Shown here one piece after another: positions 1 to 4,327 of a DNA stretch of 5,535 nt (position 1 is its first letter; every line of letters starts with the position of its first letter). The translations under genes and the position numbers were made by a program. The stretch is from Anaerolineae bacterium. GTDB lineage: Bacteria; Chloroflexota; Anaerolineae; Anaerolineales; Anaerolineaceae. The DNA lies in NCBI GenBank assembly GCA_016213455.1, contig JACRAG010000011.1:1-5535 (forward strand), read 5' to 3'. The notes under the pieces were generated by a model. That model was not told the origin of the DNA and made no database searches. It saw only the letters and a list, made by a program, of their open reading frames with translations.

Positions 1-27
1 GAGGCTGCCCGTTTTCAGAGCAGCCTC
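1..27 (-). terminator. Possible terminator hairpin, cut by the window edge
   Basis: Positions 1-8 (gaggctgc) and 20-27 (gcagcctc) are perfectly complementary and enclose an 11-nt loop, giving an 8-bp GC-rich stem. It lies 19 nt beyond the stop codon of the minus-strand membrane-protein gene, where an intrinsic terminator would be expected. A U-tract would fall to the left of position 1 and cannot be seen, so termination is inferred from position and stem strength only. Confidence 0.45.
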
Positions 28-46
28 CAGCTTCTCGTGGTCTGGA

Positions 47-655
47 TCAGGAGAGGATGAGCGGGATGCCGTTGATCAAGCCGAAGACCAGCGCCGCCAG
101 CGCGACCAACACAAAGATTGGGCGCACCGGGCTGTTTTCGTTGATCACGGATGCCCAGGCGGAGAGCGCCAAACCCACCGCGAAGATGAGCACACTCAAC
201 TGGAACTGGTCGGCTTTGTTGCCGTGTTGCTGGGCTTCTTCAAATTTGGTCATGGCTTCGTCGTACCAGGTGTCGGCGTCCGTGTACATGGTGGTGTAGT
301 ACGCATCGTCAAACGGGCCGTCGGGGCGTTCCATGCTGGCGGTCAGTTCATCGGAGAAGCTGTCCTTGTAATATTGGGTCAGGTCTTCGTCCTTGTCGCT
401 GTTGATGTAATAGCCGTCAAACATGGTGTAGTCCTGGATGATCTCCTGGTTCACGCGCAGGAACTCGGTGTTCGACTCGGAGAGCAGTTTCTGGCCCTCC
501 ACGTTGGCGTCGGATTCGGCCGAGTCAGACAGCGCGCCCAGGTAAGCTGCACCGGCAGCCAGCACGCTCAACAGGGCTACCAGCAAGCCCATCAAGATTT
601 CGGATTTGAGCACATTCAGGATGGATGAGGATGGTTTGGTCGATGCTACGCTCAT
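47..655 (-). CDS. Hypothetical three-helix membrane protein (202 aa)
   Basis: I do not recognise the family with confidence. The protein has an Ala/Leu/Val-rich helix at residues about 21-42, a long hydrophilic middle section (about 43-150), and two C-terminal helices at about 153-171 and 179-201. The middle section is very acidic and rich in Tyr (YY at 82-83, 95-96 and 119-120, with many Asp between). A short basic patch (residues 145-148) precedes helix 2. This helix, soluble domain, two helices layout resembles that of small DUF4337-type membrane proteins, but I see no diagnostic motif. Residues 1-20 are Ser/Thr/Lys-rich and show no cleavable signal peptide. The ATG start is supported by a GGAG (665-668 on the complementary strand) 9 nt upstream. 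It appears monocistronic: repeats lie upstream and a possible terminator downstream. Membrane location is well supported; the function is unknown. Confidence 0.8.
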   Translation of the reverse strand: MSVASTKPSSSILNVLKSEILMGLLVALLSVLAAGAAYLGALSDSAESDANVEGQKLLSESNTEFLRVNQEIIQDYTMFDGYYINSDKDEDLTQYYKDSFSDELTASMERPDGPFDDAYYTTMYTDADTWYDEAMTKFEEAQQHGNKADQFQLSVLIFAVGLALSAWASVINENSPVRPIFVLVALAALVFGLINGIPLILS

Positions 656-670
656 ACAGAGATACTCCAG

Positions 671-694
671 TTGAAAATATTTTCAAAGAGTGTA
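671..694 (-). promoter_or_regulatory. 16-bp palindrome (candidate operator) beside a weak -10 element
   Basis: Positions 671-686 read ttgaaaatattttcaa, a perfect 16-bp palindrome lying 2 nt upstream of the GGAG of the 202-aa membrane-protein gene. On the minus strand TACACT (694 to 689) is a plausible -10 hexamer. Its predicted start, near 682, falls inside the palindrome, so a bound dimeric repressor would block initiation. No good -35 hexamer is visible. The palindrome is seen directly; the operator role is inference. It could instead form a weak AT-rich hairpin in the 5' leader. Confidence 0.35.
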
Positions 695-792
695 GTGCAT
701 CACAGGATTAATTGGACGTAAAAGTTTGATTCTTAACAGGATTGCAAGGGCCAGGGTGGGTGACCATCTACAGCGGGGGTGTCGCCTGGGGA

Positions 793-976
793 GAGATCGC
801 CACGCGATGACATGGAATTGTCTCTTCGTAGGGTGCGTTGCTTCAACGCATCATCTTCTCATGGCAGATCAAGATGGTGCGTTGGCCCAAAGCGGCCAAC
901 ACACCCTACGAAGACTCGCGGTGACATGCTGGGTAAAGTGGCGAAGCAACCCCCGACTCGGAGGGTTGCACATTGG
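793..976. repeat. Tandem composite repeat, copy 1 (184 bp)
   Basis: This is the first full unit of a direct repeat. It begins with gagatcgccacgc and matches copy 2 at an offset of exactly 184 bp for the first 138 positions or so (793-930 versus 977-1114), with only three substitutions (851, 918, 921). After that, copy 2 has 4 extra bases and the match is looser. The unit holds a large palindromic module (about 815-919) followed by an independent hairpin (938-987) that runs across the junction into copy 2. Palindromic intergenic elements with a core like gtagggtgcgttg are, from memory, common in many bacterial genomes; the exact family cannot be assigned here. Confidence 0.9.
815..919. repeat. 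Palindromic MITE-like module, copy 1
   Basis: The outer arms 823-840 and 897-914 are inverted repeats of 18 bp with one mismatch that is G-U compatible. The inner arms 844-857 and 871-884 are 14-bp inverted repeats with one G-U compatible change, around a 13-nt loop. A third, alternative hairpin is ttggcc/ggccaa (882-887 and 894-899). The module is bordered by direct repeats gatgacatg (806-814) and ggtgacatg (920-928), which look like a 9-bp target-site duplication. No transposase is encoded, so any movement would need help in trans. Mobility is inference. Confidence 0.55.
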
Positions 977-987
977 GAGATCGCCAC
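938..987. repeat. Second hairpin of the unit, spanning the copy 1/copy 2 junction
   Basis: The outer stem gtggcga (938-944) pairs with tcgccac (981-987), perfect over 7 bp. An inner stem gcaacccccg (946-955) pairs with 959-969 around a 3-nt loop, with a one-base bulge at A962. A long-stemmed RNA or cruciform is possible in either strand. No T-run follows in either direction, so it is not a standard intrinsic terminator. Confidence 0.6.
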
Positions 988-1164
988 GCGATGACATGGA
1001 ATTGTCTCTTCGTAGGGTGCGTTGCTTCAACGCACCATCTTCTCATGGCAGATCAAGATGGTGCGTTGGCCCAAAGCGGCCAACACACCCTACGAAGACT
1101 CACGATGACATGCTTGCTGGATAATGTGGCGAAGCAACCTCCGACTCGGAGAGTTGCACAGTGA
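977..1164. repeat. Tandem composite repeat, copy 2 (188 bp)
   Basis: This is the second unit, directly abutting copy 1. Its palindromic module lies at about 999-1103 and its second hairpin at 1126-1175. The inner arms of the module are perfect here, whereas copy 1 has one change (C1035 here, T851 there) that still allows a G-U pair in RNA. The 4-bp length difference lies in the linker between the two hairpins (1115-1125), not in a stem. Confidence 0.9.
999..1103. repeat. Palindromic MITE-like module, copy 2
   Basis: This has the same organisation as the module at 815-919. The outer arms are 1007-1024 and 1081-1098 (one G-U compatible mismatch), and the inner arms 1028-1041 and 1055-1068 are a perfect 14-bp inverted repeat. 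The flanking direct repeats are identical here: gatgacatg at 990-998 and at 1104-1112. It probably arose by duplication of the whole 184-bp unit, not by a second insertion, because the flanking sequence is duplicated too. Confidence 0.55.
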
Positions 1165-1175
1165 GAGATCGCCAC
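1126..1175. repeat. Second hairpin of the unit, copy 2
   Basis: The outer stem gtggcga (1126-1132) pairs with tcgccac (1169-1175). The inner stem gcaacctccg (1134-1143) pairs with 1147-1157 with one bulged base (A1152). Compared with the copy at 938-987, two substitutions (1140 T for C, 1152 A for G) move the bulge but leave ten inner base pairs intact. It lies 53 bp beyond the stop of the minus-strand operon and could affect the 3' end of that transcript, but this is not shown. Confidence 0.6.
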
Positions 1176-1177
1176 GC
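1165..1177. repeat. Stub of a third repeat unit (13 bp)
   Basis: Gagatcgccacgc recurs here exactly as at 793-805 and 977-989, then the sequence diverges. It supplies the right arm (tcgccac, 1169-1175) of the second hairpin of copy 2. The array therefore ends precisely where that hairpin closes, so the stub is the retained end of the repeat and not chance similarity. Confidence 0.75.
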
Positions 1178-1227
1178 CTCCCGAGGGGGGATATTCCAAC
1201 GATCGTTTGGTTATTGCGGGATGGGGC

Positions 1228-1455
1228 TTATTCGGGTTTGTCGTCTTCGGCGGGCGCAGACAGATTGGCGGCTTTGACCGGCGCATGGGGTTGAGCGGCG
1301 GGGTTGGCTGCCGCCAGCGCAGCCGCTCTGGCTTTTTCTTCTTCGAGGCGTTCTTCTTCGATCCAGCGCCGGTTGAAGATGCCGTACACAAAGACCACGG
1401 CAACCAAAAAAACGATGACCCAGGCCCAGCCCGGGATGGCGCTGAGAAATTCCAT
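1228..1455 (-). CDS. Small single-helix membrane protein (75 aa)
   Basis: The family is not recognised. One hydrophobic helix spans residues about 9-27, followed at once by basic residues (N-R-R at 28-30). By the positive-inside rule this puts the N-terminus outside and the C-terminus in the cytoplasm. Residues 33-50 are a charged Glu/Arg/Ala stretch likely to be helical. The remaining 25 residues are a low-complexity Ala/Pro tail ending in acidic residues. The ATG at 1455 directly follows the TAA stop of the Nudix gene with no base between. A GAGGG sits 3 nt before the ATG (1459-1463 on the complementary strand), so reinitiation or translational coupling is likely. This placement supports it as a real gene despite its small size. 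The function is unknown; a membrane anchor or partner for the upstream products is only a guess. Confidence 0.7.
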   Translation of the reverse strand: MEFLSAIPGWAWVIVFLVAVVFVYGIFNRRWIEEERLEEEKARAAALAAANPAAQPHAPVKAANLSAPAEDDKPE

Positions 1456-1884
1456 TTACCCTCGCAGACGTTTTTGGTAGATCTCGAGATCGATACGGCT
1501 GACCATGCTCAGGCGTTCGGGCATTTCATCCAGGGCAAACCAGCCGATGGCGGAGCACTTCTCCGGCTCGCGGATGACCGGCTGCCCGGTGCGGATGCGG
1601 CAGATATAGGAGGGGGAGACCCAGTGTTGTCCTTCATCTGTCAGGATGTGATCCACCACATTGAACAGCTCCAGCACCTCAATCTCGATGCCGTACTCCT
1701 CAAAGATCTCGCGCTTGATCGCATCTTCCAGGCGTTCGTTAAACTCCACCGACCCGCCGGGAAACTCCCAGCAGCCGCGCTCGTTTTTGGCTTTGGGGCC
1801 GCGTTGGGCCATAAAGAGGCGCCCCAGATCATCTACGATCAGGGCGCCCACGCCGACACCGATGTAATCCACGCCGCGTTTCAT
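1456..1884 (-). CDS. Nudix hydrolase (142 aa)
   Basis: This is a cytoplasmic Nudix-family pyrophosphohydrolase, which cleaves nucleoside diphosphates linked to another moiety using divalent metal. The Nudix box is complete and canonical at residues 44-66: G44, E50, R58-E59-I60, E62-E63 and G65-I66 match GX5EX7REUXEEXGU. The preceding WEFPGG (39-44) is typical of MutT-like nucleotide pyrophosphatases. The 142-aa length is usual for a single-domain member. An N-terminal strand (about 8-17) and a C-terminal helix ending near residue 139 complete the fold. The substrate cannot be assigned: a (d)NTP or oxidised nucleotide is possible, but many subfamilies share this signature. The start overlaps the stop of the propeller gene by 4 bp (ATGA), and no strong ribosome binding site precedes it, so it is probably translated by coupling. 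The next gene follows with no gap. Confidence 0.93.
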   Translation of the reverse strand: MKRGVDYIGVGVGALIVDDLGRLFMAQRGPKAKNERGCWEFPGGSVEFNERLEDAIKREIFEEYGIEIEVLELFNVVDHILTDEGQHWVSPSYICRIRTGQPVIREPEKCSAIGWFALDEMPERLSMVSRIDLEIYQKRLRG

Positions 1885-2870
1885 TCCGGGTTCACCGCCA
1901 TTTCAAAAGCCGCCTCAATTTTACCCCGTTCCAGGTTCCACCAGTGAATTACGCCATTGGAGAGCAGGCTGGCGAGATGCACACCGTCCGGCGCACACAC
2001 CAGGTCCAGCACGGCCTGGTCTTCGGGCAGCACGGCTTCCACCCCGGCGCGCTGCATGCGCCCGCCGATGAGATGCTCCACATTCAGGATTTGCACGGAG
2101 AAGGGCGTCACCGCCGCGGATTGGGTAGGCTCCCACACCGCCACCGCCACCAACCAGGGGTCAAAGACCGTGGTGGCAGCCACGTTGGTGAAGCCATTGA
2201 CCCACACTTCACGGGTGGAGCGACCACTGGTCAAGTCGAAGATCGCCAGATGGTAGATGTCGTCACTGATCAGGAGCTGGTTGTGTTCCACCGAAAAATT
2301 GATCGGCGGGACGGACTGGTATTTGTTGACTTTAAACTTGAAGCGCCGCGTCCCGCTCGCCAGGTCAATGCACTGACCGCTGGCCCAATCCTGCCCGGCG
2401 ATTTCACCGGAGAGGGTCACCACCAGCGAACGGTTGTCTGGCGCCAGCGCCCAGGCGTCCAGCGCCGGGTAATACCGCAGGTCGTGTTCCACGTTGACCA
2501 CCTGCGGGTCGTTCAAACCCAAAGAATCGCGCAGCTCCAGGCTGAGCTTGAAGCGGTTGGCAAACGGAATGGTGCGCTGGTGGAATTGGAAGAGTTCCGT
2601 TGAGACGGCGGCGCTTTCGCGCTCCAGGCCGGATTGGGTTTCCCACAATTTCAGGCCGGCGGGGGTGTTGGTGATGAGGATGGCGCCATCGTCGGAGGTG
2701 CCGCAAAAGATGCCGGGGCAGGTACACAGCAATCGGCCTGTACCGATTTCCCACACGTCCACGGTGTTTTCGCGGGTCGAGTGAAACAGGGTATTTCCGG
2801 ATGGCGAAACGGTCAACATTTTCACGGTCGCATCATCCTCCGGATTGGTTATACCATAATCCCATGCCAT
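1881..2870 (-). CDS. WD40-like beta-propeller protein (329 aa)
   Basis: This is a predicted soluble beta-propeller, probably a protein-interaction or scaffolding module; no catalytic motif is visible. Degenerate WD40-type strands recur: VDVWEIGTGRLL at about 37-48 after SPSG (22-25), LKLWETQSG at 73-81, QCIDLASGTRR at 166-176, LAIFDLTSGRS at 208-218, VQILNV at 259-264, and a last unit with APDG at 293-296 and IHWWNLERGKIE at 308-319. This suggests six or seven blades. There is no signal peptide or membrane helix, so it is likely cytoplasmic. The ATG at 2870 has no Shine-Dalgarno sequence. An in-frame ATG at codon 18 has a GGAGG upstream, but at 17 nt this is too far, so the longer form is kept. 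It is the first gene of a three-gene operon and overlaps the Nudix gene by 4 bp. Its partners and role are unknown. Confidence 0.85.
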   Translation of the reverse strand: MAWDYGITNPEDDATVKMLTVSPSGNTLFHSTRENTVDVWEIGTGRLLCTCPGIFCGTSDDGAILITNTPAGLKLWETQSGLERESAAVSTELFQFHQRTIPFANRFKLSLELRDSLGLNDPQVVNVEHDLRYYPALDAWALAPDNRSLVVTLSGEIAGQDWASGQCIDLASGTRRFKFKVNKYQSVPPINFSVEHNQLLISDDIYHLAIFDLTSGRSTREVWVNGFTNVAATTVFDPWLVAVAVWEPTQSAAVTPFSVQILNVEHLIGGRMQRAGVEAVLPEDQAVLDLVCAPDGVHLASLLSNGVIHWWNLERGKIEAAFEMAVNPE

Positions 2871-2887
2871 TTAAAAGATGAGGATGA

Positions 2888-2895
2888 TTTATACT
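2888..2895. promoter_or_regulatory. Overlapping divergent -10 elements
   Basis: In the 32-bp gap between two divergent genes, the plus strand carries TATACT (2890-2895) and the minus strand carries TATAAA (2893 to 2888), sharing the symmetric TATA core. The plus-strand start predicted about 7 nt downstream falls at 2902-2903, on or next to the ATG of the hydantoinase gene. The minus-strand start would be near 2881, about ten bases before the propeller ATG. No convincing -35 hexamer is seen at the expected distance on either strand. The assignment rests on the -10 match and the absence of any other room for a promoter. Confidence 0.45.
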
Positions 2896-2902
2896 TTGTA
2901 CT

Positions 2903-4324
2903 ATGAAGACACTCATCCAAAATGGAACCTTGGTCACGCCTGCGGAAATGTTCACCGCCGACCTGCTGGTGGATGGCGAGCGCATCGCCCTGGTTGGTAA
3001 GAACCTGCCCGTACCGGCGGACGCGCTGGTTGTGAACGCCGCGGGCAAGCTGATCCTGCCCGGTGGCGTGGACGTGCACTGCCACTTCGATCTGCCCATG
3101 TTCGGCACGGTGTCGTCGGATGATCATTACACCGGGCACAAGGCGGCTGCTTTTGGCGGCACCACCACGGTGATTGATTTCGTTTCGCAGGACCATCCCA
3201 CGCTGGAAGCCAGCCTGGCTGCCTGGCATGCGCGGGTGGGGGGCAAGGCCGCGGTGGATTACAGTTTCCATATGAATATCACCCACCTCTATCCCAGCAC
3301 GCTGGCTGAACTGCCCGGCCTGCTGGCTGAGGGCATTTCTTCGATCAAGGTCTTTACCGCTTACAACAACCGCCTGCGCCTGGACGATGGCGACATCTTC
3401 CGGGTGATGCGCGCGGCGGGCAAGCTGGGCCTGCTGACCCTGCTGCACGCCGAGAATGGCGATGTGATTGAGGTGTTGACTGCCGAAGCGCTGGCTTCCG
3501 GGCGCACTGCGCCGGAGTGGCACGCGCGCACCCGCCCGGCCTGGGGCGCGGTGGAGGCGGTGCTGCGCGGGGCTTCGCTGGCGGCGCAGGCCGAAGCGCC
3601 CCTGTACGTGGTGCACATGAACGCCGCAGGCGAAGTGGATCAACTGGCTTACGCGCGCAGCCAGGGCCTGCCGGTGATGGGCGAGACCTGCCCGCAGTAT
3701 CTGTTCTTCACCGAGCAGGATCTGCAGCGGGCGGATGGGGCCAAGTGGATTTGCTCGCCGCCGGTGCGCTCGCGACCCGACCAGGAGCGCCTTTGGGAGG
3801 GTCTGCTGGACGGCACGCTGCAGGTGCTGGCGACGGACCACTGCCCGTTTTACTACGACGGATCAAAACCCATCCTATATGAAGGCCAGCCGGTAGCCAT
3901 TCCCGGCAAAGAGCTGGGCAAGGATGATTTCACGCGCATCCCCAACGGTTTGCCGGGGGTGGGGGACCGCCTGCCCGTCTTCTGGACGCACGCGGTCGGT
4001 TCGGGGCGCATGACCCCCATGGATTTTGTGGCGCTGACCGCCGCCAACCCGGCGCGCCTGTTTGGCCTCTACCCGCGCAAAGGCTCGCTGCAGCCCGGCG
4101 CCGACGCCGACCTGCTGGTGTGGGACCCGGACAAAAAGGTCACCTATGGCGTGGCGCATTCGCAGCAGCGCACCGACTACAACCTTTACGAAGGCTGGGA
4201 ACTGACCGGCTACCCCGAACAGGTGTACCTGCGCGGCAAACGCATTGTGGACAATGAGCGCTGGCTGGGCGAGCGCGGACAGGGGCGCTTCATCAAGCGC
4301 GATGCTTTCACGGAGGCTTTTTAA
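2903..4324 (+). CDS. hydA: D-hydantoinase / dihydropyrimidinase (473 aa)
   Basis: This is a cytoplasmic binuclear-metal amidohydrolase that opens cyclic diamides: dihydrouracil or dihydrothymine to N-carbamoyl-beta-amino acids, or 5-substituted hydantoins to N-carbamoyl-D-amino acids. All expected metal ligands are present: H59 and H61 (VDVHCHFD), K149, the lysine that becomes carboxylated (SSIKVFTAYNN), H182 (LLHAENGD), H238 (VVHMNAAGE) and D312 (ATDHCPF). The substrate-binding residues of the family match Y154, S285 (CSPPVR) and N348 (IPNGLPG). The 473-aa length is normal, and the C-terminus holds the small beta-sandwich with GADADLLVWDP. Compared with the short linker I recall in Bacillus-type enzymes, there are about 15 extra residues at 321-335, between the catalytic Asp loop and KELGKDDF. 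The ATG at 2903 gives the expected first beta-strand and has no Shine-Dalgarno sequence nearby (a GAGGAT lies 19 nt away). No carbamoylase or pyrimidine reductase is in view, so the substrate is open. The next gene begins 3 nt after its stop. Confidence 0.94.
   Translation: MKTLIQNGTLVTPAEMFTADLLVDGERIALVGKNLPVPADALVVNAAGKLILPGGVDVHCHFDLPMFGTVSSDDHYTGHKAAAFGGTTTVIDFVSQDHPTLEASLAAWHARVGGKAAVDYSFHMNITHLYPSTLAELPGLLAEGISSIKVFTAYNNRLRLDDGDIFRVMRAAGKLGLLTLLHAENGDVIEVLTAEALASGRTAPEWHARTRPAWGAVEAVLRGASLAAQAEAPLYVVHMNAAGEVDQLAYARSQGLPVMGETCPQYLFFTEQDLQRADGAKWICSPPVRSRPDQERLWEGLLDGTLQVLATDHCPFYYDGSKPILYEGQPVAIPGKELGKDDFTRIPNGLPGVGDRLPVFWTHAVGSGRMTPMDFVALTAANPARLFGLYPRKGSLQPGADADLLVWDPDKKVTYGVAHSQQRTDYNLYEGWELTGYPEQVYLRGKRIVDNERWLGERGQGRFIKRDAFTEAF
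4312..4316 (+). promoter_or_regulatory. Ribosome binding site inside the end of the hydantoinase gene
   Basis: GGAGG at 4312-4316 lies within the last codons of the hydantoinase gene, 11 nt before the TTG at 4328. It is the only strong Shine-Dalgarno match near the beginning of the following open frame, and it decides the start of that gene, which has no ATG until 4655. Confidence 0.6.
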
Positions 4325-4327
4325 CCT

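Larger units (their letters stand above)
656..1227. other. Intergenic region of 572 bp with no credible gene
   Basis: From 656 to about 725 it carries the upstream signals of the left-hand gene. From about 725 to 792 I see nothing notable. From 793 to 1177 it is a tandem composite palindromic repeat, described separately. From 1178 to 1227 it is the short 3' trailer of the minus-strand operon and contains the 10-bp palindrome aacgatcgtt (1198-1207). Open reading frames crossing the repeat are not believable as genes. The two copies are offset by 184 bp, which is not a multiple of three, so the same DNA is read in two frames within one open frame. Confidence 0.75.

Noticed and set aside
726..1164. 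Open reading frames of 63-132 residues across the repeat region (plus strand), with strings such as VGCVASTHHLLMADQDG
   Set aside because: They are translations of the palindromic repeat. The two copies are offset by 184 bp (not a multiple of three), so the same DNA is read in two frames, and there is no ribosome binding site. The strings are typical of spurious ORFs from such repeats.
793..1177. CRISPR array
   Set aside because: The repeats are 184-188 bp, tandem and strongly palindromic, without short regular repeats separated by unique spacers, and no cas gene is present.
1126..1227. Intrinsic terminator for the minus-strand operon
   Set aside because: The hairpin at 1126-1175 and the palindrome at 1198-1207 lack a following T-run on the minus strand, so I could not support a standard terminator call.
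1207..1947. 246-residue plus-strand open frame
   Set aside because: It lies antisense to the Nudix and small membrane-protein genes, whose motifs and coupled junctions are clear, and its own translation shows no domain.
2817..2819. Alternative start for the propeller gene at codon 18
   Set aside because: A GGAGG lies upstream, but 17 nt away, which is too far for normal initiation. The longer form begins at the edge of the divergent promoter and is equally open. I kept it but note the ambiguity.
2849..3841. 330-residue minus-strand open frame
   Set aside because: It is a shadow of the hydantoinase gene in GC-rich DNA. It is rich in Arg, Gln and His with no recognisable fold, while the plus strand carries every catalytic motif.
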